A DNA stretch of 64,000 bases from Zoroaster sp. YZ-2022 (taxonomy: Eukaryota; Echinodermata; Asteroidea; Forcipulatida; Zoroasteridae): positions 16,280,369-16,344,368 of the forward strand of contig CM055837.1 in assembly GCA_029582265.1 (NCBI GenBank), given 5' to 3'. The stretch's first letter is position 1, and the number at the start of each line of letters is the position of its first letter. Positions 23,167 to 34,850 of the stretch are shown here, one piece after another. Under the pieces are notes generated by a model, which saw only the letters and a list, made by a program, of their open reading frames with translations, ran no database searches and was not told the origin of the DNA. A program made the translations under genes and the position numbers.

Positions 23167-23603
23167 TAAAGATATTAATCACTTTTCTGTAAATGCATCC
23201 AAACTTCAATTAAGAATCAAGATATATTCATAACAAATATTCATTTGTAGTTTCAGCTTATTTCATTATGTTGTTAACCATAAAATAGTGAAAATGTATT
23301 CAGATTGTTCCTTTCCAAAGTGAAATGTATGTATTCTGATGAAGGTAGTAATATCAATCTTGTATTAAGTGAAAGTTAATCATTTTAAGAACAAGGAAAC
23401 CTAAGATGCATGTCACGCACCATCGAAACGCCTCGTATTGACCGTTACATCCCATAAACCACATCATGAAGCGGTCAACCGTGTAGCAAGTAGTCACTGT
23501 GGACCGAAGACGCAAGTAAACCTCATTATAGGACAGTAGGTTCACTGTCCAGTGAGGTTTTCTTGTGCTTGGAGAGTTCACTAGAACGTTTCACAGTTTT
23601 ATG

Positions 23604-23937
23604 TTGTTGTTGTTGTCCTCTTTCGGCTGCTCCCGTTAGGGGTCGCCACAGCGGATCATGATCCGCATATTTGATTTGGCATAGGTTTTACGCCGGATGC
23701 CCTTCCTGACGCAACCCTCCCATTTATCCGGGCTTGGGACCGGCACTAAGCATGCACTGGCTTGTACATCCCCAGTGGCTGGGTTCAATTCGGCCCTCGC
23801 AGCAATTATGGTAAAGTGTCTTGCTCAAGGACACAAGCACCATGGTCGCGGCAAGGCTTCGAACCCACACACTCTGACGACTCAGCCATCAGAACACAAA
23901 TCCGATGCACTAAACCGCTCGACCATGGCACCCCACA
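23604..23937 (-). mobile_element. tRNA-derived SINE, second type, with 15-bp target duplication
   Basis: Minus-strand head has TGGTCGAGCGGTTTAG (A-box-like) and a perfect B box, GGTTCGAAGCC. The 3' portion has GCCGGATGCCCTTCCTGACG and GGGTCGCCACAGCGGATCAT-type sequence and ends in (CAA)n. As I recall, similar 3' domains occur in SINEs and RTE-type LINEs of fishes and marine invertebrates. TTTCACAGTTTTATG flanks both sides (23589-23603, 23938-23952). Confidence 0.9.
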
Positions 23938-24399
23938 TTTCACAGTTTTATGTAAAACTGTGATAAATTCTTTCTCTTTAGACTGTCAATGGTTTATAGG
24001 TTTCAGTGATGTATCGTCCGTGTTTCACCGGCAATTTCCGGATTTTATGTTTTTATCGGGAAACCTTTTAGCGCTAAAAACAAGTACTTTGAATTGGGAT
24101 ATTTAACAAAATAACTGGTTTAACAATAATGGACATTGCCAAATGAACTTATGACGGGACCCATCGTAAATCTACCAAGCAACGAATGTTTTGAGACATA
24201 GGTCAGTTTAAAACCTTGCAACGTGCCATGGCGCTGTTATTTACAGTAGGTTTGTAAACCAAATTTAATTACTCCGTTCATGCTCACCCCAAATTTCTCA
24301 AATTCCGTAAGTTCACTGTTGAGGTATCCCCAAATAGCATGGTTAATTCTCATTAGCCTGCTTTGAACCCTTGACCCAAAAAATCCTACTGCAAAAAGC

Positions 24400-24492
24400 A
24401 TGGTCCCATAGGACCGTGTACAAATCCTGCATGGTCCCATAGGACCGTGTACAAACCCTGCATGGTCCCATAGGACCGTGTACAAATCCTAA
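24400..24492 (+). repeat. 31-bp tandem repeat, three units
   Basis: Units of CATGGTCCCATAGGACCGTG plus a variable-by-one-base remainder, head to tail. Each contains the palindrome GGTCCTATGGGACC. Confidence 0.92.
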
Positions 24493-24499
24493 TGCCATC

Positions 24500-25880
24500 T
24501 GTCAACACACAAGGGCATTGACTTCGGCTCTGAGCGGCTTATCAAAAGCTATCAGTTACCCACTATATTGTGCCTGACCATAAATCCAGACATGTTGGCA
24601 CCCTCAGCCATTGGATGAGAGATTTTTATTCCTATAACTGCTATGGGTACACATAATAGGGTATATTTTATGTCGATTTGGGGTAGGGGAAAAAGCGTTA
24701 TCAGAACTAAAATAAACATCAACCTAAAGGGCCCTTACATTTTTTTTTTTGCTTCAAATTGTTGTCTAGGGTCTAGAGGACCTCTAGGCATCTGATAAAA
24801 CCATTGGGAGTTGGTAGTGTTCAACGCAACAGAAGTTATAGCGCCCCTTCACACCTACTGACAAATTAAGCGCGATGGTTCAACGGTGTGCGTAAAAGTG
24901 TCATAGCGCGTCGCAAGGTTAATTAAAGCATTTGTTTTCCTTCAACCTCGTAGAAACGCGCGCTTTTTAAACGTAGTTACTGGTTGGTAGTCACACTATC
25001 CTAGGAGTGTTGTCATCAAAGCAATGAATAACAATGTACTTCTATTGTACGATCATTTATTTTCTTGCTAAGGTTGAACTACAGGTAATCAATGTGGAGT
25101 AAAACCACATTTTCTTCAATATCATCAATGCAGAGTTGTTATTTTTTCATTATGCAATCATTTAATTCCTTGCCATTGTTGAAGTAATTCATCCAGGGTC
25201 AAGCAAGCAATTTAGTATTCATTTACATTGTATGAACCATTGTAGCACATCTGCTACATATGTATCTGCGTGTGTGTAAATAAAATCATGACATTATCCC
25301 CCAATGTAGCATATATGCTACAGTCATTAATTAGAAAAGTCAATAATTATTATTATTATTTTTTTTTTTAAATCATGTCTTACCCCAATGGATAAAAAAA
25401 ATATAGTATTAGAATTTTCCTCAACTGTTTATGTGGCTTGGTATATACAGGGTTAACTAGTTATGTTTCGATGATTTTATTGAAGAAACGTTTATCACAG
25501 TTTTAGGAATATATGGCCCTACATATAATGGTGTAAAGTTGATGATTTATCAAATATCCCTTGAAATCTATTTGTCTGAGGTGCTATCATTTCACTAAAA
25601 TTAGTAGAATGATTTCCCAACTGAATAAATTTTTTGATTAGAACGACATTCCCGTCATAGAATGCTTTCTGGTCGAAAAATGGAATCCATTTTTATAATT
25701 TTTGTTAACGACGTTGCAAAACTAAATGAATTAAGACTTTCACATGTTGGTTTGTGTACACAATCTGTGCACATCGTAGCCCTCTAGCGGTGAATTTGAA
25801 CCCACAGTCTTTGTGATAGCCACTTTGGTGTTAGATTAGTCTCCTGTCTTTATCCTATATCAATGATATAGGCAGGCTTC
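24500..25880. other. No recognisable gene
   Basis: Short repeats GTAGCACATCTGCTAC and GTAGCATATATGCTAC lie near 25240 and 25300; a T/A run lies near 25350. Nothing else supported. Confidence 0.35.
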
Positions 25881-26038
25881 GGGCGTACCTTTGAAGGGGT
25901 TTCATTGGATACGTTGTGCTGAAGATCCACGTCACGCTTCGAGGCTCGGGAGCTAGCTACCAACCAAGGTCAAAGTTGAGCATCGGAGAAAATATGGCGC
26001 CGCACGGTCAGAATCTGGTGTAATTCACACGCCTCCAG

Positions 26039-26482
26039 GGGCGCGTTTTCGCGACTGTAACAAGAAACATGTTTGGGCTTTGGTCTTTGGCAAAGCGTTT
26101 TCGCGAGTTCGGTTGTGCTGCGATGACGTCATTGTTCTGACCAAACGTGAACCGAAGTTTGTGATCGGTTACGCTTGGTTTCAAGATGACGGGTTGTAAA
26201 AAGTAACGAAAGTTTTGTTAATTATTTGTTAAAACATGATGAAATGATTGTTCGTATACCAGTATATCTTTCAAGTTTATTACTAGCACTCACGAGTAAG
26301 TTCTATTTTTCAAAAATTTGAATTACACCGTATATTTTGAGAAACGTTGATGATTGAACACGTCGCAAACTGAACAAAAATTTCCGGTTACGTTCGCGTT
26401 TTCGCGTAGCTGTGCCATCTTGTTTCTGATTAAGAATATAACGTCAGAAACAAGTTTATTGTTAGGGTCGCGAAAACATCCC
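26039..26482. mobile_element. TIR element family E, copy 1 (444 bp)
   Basis: Left end GGGCGCGTTTTCGCGACTG; right end GGGTCGCGAAAACATCCC, a mutated inverse. Flanks are CAG and CTG. The interior is the same as in copy 2. Confidence 0.85.
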
Positions 26483-26963
26483 CTGCTCAAAGCGTGACGT
26501 CAGATGTTCAGGCTACTTTGGTGTCAAGGACAGAGACTGGCTCCGGGCGTACCAGATAAGGGATTTCATTGGATACGTTGTTATGTGCCAAATATCTACC
26601 ATCACGAATTGAGGCTTGCGCAATCGCAAATGTAACGCTATTACGCGCGCGCGTATTTTTGCCATTCAAATATCGCTGGAGATATTGCGCGTGGGCGCCC
26701 ATCATCGCGCGCAAGGTCAAAGTTGAATCTCCCCCCAAAAAATGCAAGCTGCGAGGCCGGTATCTGGCGTAATTCACGAGCCTCGAAGCGTGACGTCAGA
26801 TCTTCAGGCTAGCGTCAACTGATCGTTGTGCGTAGACTTTATGCACGTGGTACTAAGCGTGCATGCGTATGTACTTGCTGGAGATGATTGCTGGAGATAA
26901 TGAAAATGCAAGCGTCGAGGCCGGTATCTGGTGTAATTCACGGGCCTCGAAGCGCGACGTCAG

Positions 26964-27408
26964 GGGCGCGTTTTCGCGACCGTAACCAGAAACATGTTTG
27001 GGCTTCGGTCATTGGTTAAGCGTTTTCGCGAGTTCGGTTGTGCTGCGATGACGTCATTGTTCTGACCAAACGTGAACCGAAGTTTGTGATCGGTTACGCT
27101 TGGTTACAAGATGGCAGATTGTAAAAAGCAACAAAAGTTTTGTTAATTATTTGTTAAAACGTGATGGAATGATTGTTCGTGTACCAGTATATCTTTCAAG
27201 TTTATTACTAGCACTCACGACTAAGTTCTATCTTGCAAAACATTTAATTACACCGTGTATTTTGAGAAACGTTAATGATTGAACACGTCGCAAACTGAAA
27301 ACAATTTTCTGGTTACGTTCACGTTTTCGCGTAGCTATGCCGTCTTGTTGCTGGTCAAGAATATGACGTCAGAGACAAGTTTCTGGTTAGGGTCGCGAAA
27401 ACGCGCCC
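26964..27408. mobile_element. TIR element family E, copy 2 (445 bp)
   Basis: Inverted ends GGGCGCGTTTTCGCGAC and GTCGCGAAAACGCGCCC, with the inverted match extending inward to CAGAAAC. CAG flanks both sides (26961-26963, 27409-27411). The empty site GACGTCAGATC is seen at about 26793 in the sister repeat. Confidence 0.92.
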
Positions 27409-27540
27409 CAGATCTTCAGGCTAGCGACATCTGAACGTCGTACGTACACTTTATGCACGTGGTACTAAGCGCACGAATGTACTTCAGCCAGCCAATGATT
27501 CCTGGAGATATTCTTCGCATACGCGCATCAACTGCATAAA

Positions 27541-28697
27541 CTGCCCTTTTCGCCCGGCTCACAGTGATCTAACAACATGTGCCCTCAACAGCTCATGCAC
27601 GGAGACAATTATAAAGTAAAGATGATTGCATTGACAGACAATATGAGACCTTCCATTTAACAATCTTCACACAAATTAAAATGTTTATATTATGTTCTTT
27701 TAATTCTCCCGTTTGTATTATTGTATATATACAGCTGGCTTAATCAGTCTGCTGATGGTATCTTGTCTGTGTCGCGAGATAACAACCTGAAATGTTATTG
27801 CTTATGGCGCCGTTTCTCTATAAAGGCGAAGAGAAAATCTTTGCCTGGTGGTGAAGTTCCATTAGGGTTGTCTGCATGCGTAACCGTAGAGCAATGCCTC
27901 GAAGTGGGTCTCTGCCATAGTACTGGGTAAACCCTGAAGTGACTTAAAAAGGCCTATGAATTATACATTTATGTAGATACACTATTTAGCAAATACCCAT
28001 GCGTTTAACCAAAAAATGTGTACATAAAGTGAAGATTTGTTATGCTTTTTAACATTCTGACAACACATCAGGAAGTCAGTATCACAACGGCACTGAAATA
28101 CTTTATAAAATACATTATATTTTAAAATCATTGAAAAAAACATTGTCAAGAAAACAGTAGTTACCTCAACAAGTTTACTGATTGGGAACCAAACACTCGG
28201 TTAACATGACAACACATAAGTTAAGAGAGCTGACTTTTTAATAGACGAAGAAATTTGTGTAGCCTATCGAATGCCCCTTTCCAAAAATTTCTCGTATTCT
28301 TAAATATATTTTTACTGTGTGTTTGCTATTTTCTTTTTATTAAGGAATGGGATAAAAAAAATATATATATATTTATATATCTGGTTTCAAAGGTTTTTTG
28401 TTTGTTGAACATGATGTTTTTTGTTTAGCCATTCTCGATACTTAGAGTGCACAGCAGAAAGTGCAATTTGTCTCGTGGGATATTTCTCCAACATCTTCAG
28501 ATGTCCCTCATCAGAGCTCAAACCTCAGAGTAGAATTGGATTACACTCGTTATTGTGTATTCATGACCAATGGACACCCTAGATGGGTACTGGAAGGGTT
28601 AAACCTATGCAGAGCATGGCCTAAAACAAACCACCGAGGGGTTTGCGAGAATATTGAACTTCCTGATGACATACGGGTATACAAGATTCAACTTTTA
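27541..28697. other. No gene supported; one unexplained open frame
   Basis: An open frame at 28461-28769 (102 residues, + strand) has ordinary-looking composition. I recognise no domain, and its end runs into the mariner-like repeat at 28698. An old exon or pseudogene cannot be excluded. Confidence 0.3.
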
Positions 28698-28955
28698 GGG
28701 AACACCGGAATAATCTCAGTTAAAGCAAGATCATTTATTTCAGATAAACACAATGTTTCACAGAATTGATGTGAAACAACTGCACAATGAAACAGATGAT
28801 AAAGGATGCATGTAGTGATTACACATTTCATGACATGACTACTGAAAGAGAGAGGGGGTTGCAAATGAAAATCCCGGTTCATGGAACATTTCAAACCTAT
28901 TTGATGTTAAAAATCCGGTGTTCCCTAAATTGTTTTGTGTAGTATATATATATAT
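28698..28955 (-). mobile_element. Mariner-type MITE, copy 1, one end lost
   Basis: Reverse-complement relative of 59581-59845. Retains GGGAACACCGG at left and CCGGTGTTCCCTAAATTG at right, followed by TGTAGTATATA. A 68-residue open frame on its minus strand is also present in the other copy, reflecting shared sequence. Confidence 0.82.
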
Positions 28956-29457
28956 TATTTCAAACTTTTCGTTTTCAGATTCAGGAAACGAAGTTACCGT
29001 TATCCTGATGTACAGTACAGTGTTATAGCCATATACCAACAATGCATGAGTGAAAACAAAAGAAAACATAGAACACTGACATTATGCTTTGGTTAATGGA
29101 ACAATTTTCCTAACAGTGTCCTCGCTCATTTGGCACGCCAGCGGTGTTTTCAAGCGAATTTCAAATGAATTTTCAAATGATGACTCGACTCCATAATGCT
29201 TCCATTTAAAATTTACGAACGGATAGTCTTACACAATGGCCCCTGGATGTATTTACCATACGTAATTGCATCTGTACTCCTGAGTTAGATTTAACCCAGA
29301 AAAAAGGGTCACATGCTATGGGACTAGACACATTTTGGGATCAGACCGACCCGGAATCCGGGTAAAACTGATACAGAATCTAAGTCAAAAATGTCTTTCT
29401 GACTCTGGTTCCGAGTCAGAAAGACGGTCTGACCCCCAAAATGAGTCTGGTCAAACC

Positions 29458-29757
29458 TTGCCTCAGACCCGCGCGTCGGCACTTTATTTATTTATTTATA
29501 TTTATTTTTTTGATGTCCAGCTGCAGCCAAAATTGCTGAACCGATTGGAATTCTGCCGTGCACATAGGGATATGAATGTTTGCCCGATTTGTGAGACCTC
29601 TCTTAGCCACCATACTTTATATATGGGAAATGGCCCCCGCGTATACACGTAGGCATACACGTATTTCCCCGTTGGCAACAAAAAAGTCACCGCACCAATT
29701 TTGAAGCCGACCGATTACCAGAAACCGGAGATTTTTTTTTTGGGGGGGGGGGGGAGC
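29458..29757 (+). mobile_element. MITE family A, copy 6
   Basis: Contains GCCTCAGACCCGCGCG, GATTGGAATTCTGCCGTGC and CACCATACTTTATATATGG, ending GAAACCGGAGA and a poly-T/poly-G tract. Confidence 0.75.
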
Positions 29758-31010
29758 TAACACGGGAGTTTGTAGAGTGTGCTTGACAAGCCCTAGTTGT
29801 TTTACTTGATAAAGCACATGTAAACCGCATAAACGTACAGGCTGCAACATGAAAATGTTGACAGACTATGCTTAGGATATATTTCTTGAAAAATGGAGGG
29901 CTAAATTAAACGTACGTTGCCAAATATAAATGTTGTAGCCTGGGCTGTAGCGAAGTCATAATCTTTGGGGCGGGGCGGGGCAGGGTGGGAGCCAATTTGC
30001 CGACTTACTTCAGCGGCAATAAAACAATTCAAAACCTTCATAATCGTTGGACGAGGGGGGTACAGGCGTTGACATGTTGAAGGGGGTTACCGGGGTAAGC
30101 TTAAGGGGAATAAGATTTTACAAATACAACAACACGTGAATTTTCCTAAAATATTTATATAAATTATCCCAAAAACGTATTCATAATGAACGTTGTTTTT
30201 ATATTGTAATATTCAGTTTTAAGTGGGAGGAAATTGACAGACTCATTATTCTATAGGGGAAACACACGTTATCAGGTAGAGACTGAATCCCAGTTAATTT
30301 AACATCGGCTTGGGTCTGAAATGGATTCGACTCAACTCACGTTGCTGTCAAGCTGTTTCAGTAGGCATACTTTGCACTTTGACAAAGGTCTAAACTGACG
30401 AGCCTAATACATAAATCATTTGAACGCGAATATAACCACCAGCAAAACTGCATACAATTTCAAATTAGAAGCGATAACTATGCTATATAAAATACATAAC
30501 TTCGTGTATTTTTCTAGCAGCACGAGCGTCGTAATTACCATGAAATTGTGGGTCACGGTCAGTTGAATTATTAAATATTAGACACCATGAAGATCTTGTA
30601 ATCGGCCTTGGTGTAGACACGGTGTACTTCTACTTAAGTATGTACGGGGAGAAATAGTCACGTCAAACCATAGGTATTGTTTCGGTTTGCAGTAACACCA
30701 TGTTTTTTTTTAAATATCAACTATGTATCGCTCTAAAACATACTAATCGAAACGTACAGAAGACCTCGAAAAGTCATCATGGTTCTCCCTGAAACGAGCA
30801 GCCCGATAATTGGTTCTCTCTGAACCATAATCTCACTTAGCTACAGTTCAGACACGAGTTGCCCCAAAAAAGTTCTTTAGCGATATCAGTACTCCTCCAT
30901 GCAAAGCCTCAAATCTTATATCAAATACATATAGGTATAAAATACATGTTAAAGGTCACTATTATGATTGATAATATGATAATTATGATTTAAGTATTAC
31001 GTAATTTAAA
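29758..31010. other. No gene; distant family F sequence at 30660-30930
   Basis: Apart from the diverged family F stretch (GTTTGCAGTAACACCATG, ACTAATCGAAACGTAC), nothing is recognised. Confidence 0.35.
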
Positions 31011-31011
31011 G

Positions 31012-31928
31012 AACAAAATTCCCCCTGAACATTTATTGATTGTATACAAGACAATAATTCAACCCCAGATTGATTATTGTATAACTATATGGGCTATGCA
31101 CCTGATGTTCAATTAAACAGAGTTCAACGCTTACAAAACAGAATGGCACGCCTACTGACAAATATACGATTGGAATATTAGTCCATATGACCTTCTTAAA
31201 ATGTTAAATATTCCTACAGTTACTCAGAGACGAGATTATTTTAATTGTATTTTAATGTATAGGTGTTTAAATGGTACAGCCCCTAATTATATGTCTGATT
31301 TTATATCGACGGCTTCTGATTTTAATTTTTATAATACCCGTAATGTTCAAGGTAATATGTTATATGTTCCAAAACCTAGAGTGGAACTTTTTAGACATTC
31401 TTTTCAATATGTAGGACCTTCGTATTATAACGAATTACCAAATGTAATAAAAGGGGCTGGTGATATATTAAGCTTTAAACGTTCATTAAAAGATTATGTT
31501 TGCAATGTATAAAGACATCTGTATCTACATTAAGTATTTAGTTATCTGTAGTAGTATCAATATTAAGTTCTTTTTTCTATTTTTCATATAGTCATGGGCG
31601 GATCCAGAACATTTTTTAGGGGGGGCTGAGAATCAAAAACAATTATTTTTCAGTACTACAAAGGGTGCCGCCACTTCCTACGCGCAAAGGTTAGTACAGT
31701 ACTAAGTAGGTCACCTCATTATGTTTATCCCGCACACTGTGGGAATGGGAGTGCGTTCTCCCCTCCCCTCTCTCTCTTTTTCTCTCCCTTTAAAAAAAAT
31801 TAAAACAATTTTTTTTAAACGATTTTAGGGGGGCTACAGCCCCCTTAGCCCCCTGGGCGCCTAGGAAGAGTACCGGAAGGTAAATGGCCTACCCAGGTTA
31901 AATATTTTTAAATAAATAAATAAATAAG
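31012..31928 (+). pseudogene. Non-LTR retrotransposon fragment, copy 2 of the TTTA-tailed family
   Basis: The + strand reads IPPEHLLIVYKTIIQPQIDYC before frame breaks. It then runs openly from 31201 to 31512 through QRRDYFNCILMYRCLNG, NFYNTRNV, YVPKPRVELF and SFKRSLKDYV. These are the end of the reverse transcriptase and the C-terminal segment of a CR1-group protein. The 3' tail with GGCGCCTAGGAAGAGTACC and an AAATA-type repeat ends near 31928. A truncated hAT-like insertion (31592-31853) splits the 3' UTR. Confidence 0.86.
31592..31853 (+). mobile_element. Truncated hAT-like insertion in the LINE 3' UTR
   Basis: Begins CATGGGCGGATCCAGAAC followed by G-rich sequence and ends in a C-rich GCCCCCTTAGCCCCC stretch, the style of many hAT-type MITEs. 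The matching right terminal repeat is missing. The region is absent from the sister LINE at 10309-10695. Confidence 0.6.
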
Positions 31929-32400
31929 ATAATTCAAAAATAACAACAAATATCTATATTCCAGGTTTTATTGAATCCGTCAATCTGAATGCATTTTCAT
32001 TATTTTCATGTTATGGGTACTGTGCAATATGCTGATAATGTTGATTGAACAGTGTGTGTATCTTGATTCAAAGAGAGAATGCACGCTCGTTTAAAGCAAT
32101 TTTACAATTTGACTGATATCTCACTTTAATAGCGATAGGTTAAATAGAACCACAATCTCACTGAAATAGCAACAGCTGAGATTCATAACCACATGCTATT
32201 ATTGCACACCGAACCGATAAAGATTCTCCACCGTGCAAAGCTTTCATAACCAACGTTGTATAGCTCCTCTATACAAATTTCATCGTAGTAGTTATTGGTG
32301 ATTCTTTGAAGCGTCCGTTGGTGCTTGATCATCCCTTATTAAGTGGAGATGGTATCGATTTTAAAGTCGACTATAAAGTAGTAGCGTGTTCCGTAACAAT

Positions 32401-33241
32401 CATAGGCGTACGAGGCGGGGGGAGGGGGGGCGGGGGGGGGGCACTCGCCCTCCCAATTCGGGCAAAAACAGTTGATCCATTCGGGCAAAATGAGACAGCC
32501 AAAATGAATAAATGTTGCCATTAATATTCGGTCAATTGGTCTGACTACTACTACTCTCTGAGTCTATCTCTCTTCTGAGAAATAGACAATAGAAAATGTA
32601 TCACACAACAGGTATAGCTAGCTTGTTTAGAACTGGCCTTGCCAATTTTCCCAGTGCCCTCATTTATCCTCATCCCAGGATACCAGTTTTACTTTTATAG
32701 ACTACGCTCGTACCGTGTTATCTGTATGCTTGTAGAGTAAGTTGAGTAACCCCCTCGAATGCCAACACACTCATTACACTGTGACCATATACGTACACCT
32801 GCAGTGCTTCAGCAGACCAACGACTGGCGCGAGAACGATCTTTCACACACGGTCTTAATGTAAACTCGCAATTTCATTATCTCTCGACTGATACGTTCGG
32901 CTGTATATACAGCTCTTTGTTGACCACAAACTAATGGTATGTTGTTGTTGTTGGGTATGCCGGGTTGCATTGGGCGGATCAACTTGTGCTCCGCAATAGT
33001 TCATATCCTAGGTTGACTGGGTCAGCGCCGTGTGATTATGCACGAAGGAAGGGACGGGAATCCTATTTTTTCTGAGCCTGTACAGATAGGTAAGTCACTA
33101 ACCTCACTATGGTTTGATCAAAACGACTTATTAAACGACTGCTAAGGCAGTATGAAAATTCGGGCAAATCGGTTACAATTACAATATTCGGGCAAAAATT
33201 GATCTTGCCCCCCCAGAAATATTGACCCCCGTACGCCTATG
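32401..33241. mobile_element. 841-bp TIR element with perfect 8-bp duplication (hAT or P type)
   Basis: Ends CATAGGCGTACG and CGTACGCCTATG are perfect 12-bp inverted repeats. GTAACAAT flanks both sides (32393-32400, 33242-33249). Several TTCGGGCAAAA motifs recur within. A GTTGTTGTTGTTG tract near 32942 followed by GGGCGGATCAACTTG looks like a SINE-type 3' end nested inside. No transposase is encoded. Confidence 0.92.
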
Positions 33242-33297
33242 GTAACAATGATTGATCGTATTATTGTTAATGACTTGTTACCAGTTCATGCATGCTT

Positions 33298-33480
33298 CAC
33301 ATAAAAGGAAGGTACGACAATGGTAAATATTGGCAAAAATGCTTATTCTTTAAAAGTCTCTTTGAATAAATACATACATTAAACATCCAACCTGTGAAAG
33401 TTTCAGCTCATGACGTTCTGTCGTCCACGAGAAAATAGTGAAAATGTATTCATATACGTTTTATTCATTCTGACTTCACT
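33298..33480 (+). repeat. Family B repeat copy
   Basis: GGAAGGTACGACAATGG, TTAAACATCCAACCTGTGAA and ACGAGAAAATAGTGAAAATG follow in family order. Confidence 0.65.
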
Positions 33481-33499
33481 GGTCTACAGCCAAAATGCT

Positions 33500-34160
33500 T
33501 CCGAAACAAATGAAGTCAAACTTGACTAATTATGGGTCACTGAGAATGGAAATGATGCTTAAAATTGTTGATTAGCTCTAGTTTTCAAGATATGGTACCG
33601 TTTAATGACTACAAGAGACAAGCCAAGAAGCGCAGAGTAGACACTGAATAAGGACTGAACTATGAACTGATACATACATGTAGTAAGTGTTACATAAACA
33701 GGGCAGGTGACATAATATCAAGTGAAACAACCATAAACACATGAAAAGACCTAGGTTTACAATTCATGATTAAATATCTGCTATGTACACCATATACATA
33801 GTACATAAAATGTAAACTTAAATATCTTGTATAATTGACACCATTATTTTACTACACCTTACTGTAGTTAATTTTATTTTTGTACATATGTATATTTATT
33901 TAACGTAATATGGTGTGTTGTAATGAATGTATGTATATGATTGTTGAATAAATGGAGTTTTAAACTCCACTTTCACGAAAAAAAAAAATATATATATATA
34001 TCTTGGAAACAGTAGCCAATCAGCAATTTTAATTGTCATATTTGAATTCAGCACATCAAAATCCATAATAAATAGCACATTTTATCTCTGAAGCAGACAA
34101 CTTTAAAAAAATTGTTGACCAGTGCTTGGAATTAAGAAAGGGTACTCTTACATAAATGCG
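33500..34160. other. No recognisable gene
   Basis: An 18-bp palindrome (GGAGTTTTAAACTCC) near 33954 and a short TA microsatellite near 33990; otherwise nothing. Confidence 0.35.
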
Positions 34161-34164
34161 AAAT

Positions 34165-34295
34165 GGAAGTTAAGTAAAGACTGCATGTGTTGACATCATT
34201 TACAAATTCTCTTTTGAGTAGTACGTGGTTCTGAAGAGAACCAGTTGGATACATCTCGACGTTTCGATCAGCATGCTCTGATTGTCTTCAGGAGA
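34165..34295 (+). repeat. Family F repeat, left arm
   Basis: GTAAAGACTGCATGTG, TTGAGTAGTACGTGGTTC and GACGTTTCGATCAGCATG match the left arm at 11436-11556. Confidence 0.7.
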
Positions 34296-34479
34296 TTATT
34301 TCACCTTTCTTAAATAAAATGACTGTAGCTGAGAGAAATTACTTTCTTTAGGGGAGAATGATACCATCAGCAGCTGTACATTATTAGTTTTACATTAATA
34401 CGACCATGTTATTTGGGAATTACAAATTATTTGCCTTATCTTTAATTTAAAGGGATTATAGTATTATACATCACTGGTA

Positions 34480-34850
34480 AAATTTCTGTAAACTTTCTGA
34501 AAATCAAGAGACGGATGTAGGCCTACAGCAACTAACCTGTGAAAACCAAACAAAATGCATTCAGATTATTTTTAATTCCGTCTAAAACGGAAAGTGGTTC
34601 ACAGCAGTGATCCATTTCAAATAATGCATTTCTCAAAATGACAGCATGTCAGATGAAATTATTTCTCAGGTTGTTTGGTACAATCACCAATTTCACATCA
34701 AGCAAGTTTTTTCGATTATAGCTCAGTTATTTTTAATCAGGTAGTTTGGTGTATAATTCGTAATTATACATCGAACGTGTTTCAAATTTGTCACATTGAA
34801 GATAACAATCTACATCAGTGATAACATACGAACAAATTATTTCTGCTAAA
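34480..34850 (+). repeat. Diverged family B repeat
   Basis: Contains AACTAACCTGTGAAA, GCATTCAGATTATTTTT and CAATCACCAATTTCACATCA, matching the middle and 3' part of family B copies elsewhere. Confidence 0.5.

Larger units (their letters stand above)
25880..27540 (+). repeat. Old CG-rich repeat in about three copies, carrying two newer TIR elements
   Basis: Blocks such as TTTCATTGGATACGTTGT, CAAGGTCAAAGTTGA, CTGGYGTAATTCAC, GAAGCGTGACGTCAGATC and ACTTTATGCACGTGGTACTAAG recur in order around 25885-26035, 26545-26880 and 26900-27490. Two near-identical insertions interrupt it (26039-26482 and 26964-27408). Confidence 0.78.

Noticed and set aside
24400..24492. CRISPR-like array
   Set aside because: Repeats abut with no spacers and the sequence is from an animal genome.
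28461..28769. Host exon
   Set aside because: No recognised domain, and the end lies within a mariner-like repeat; kept only as a note.
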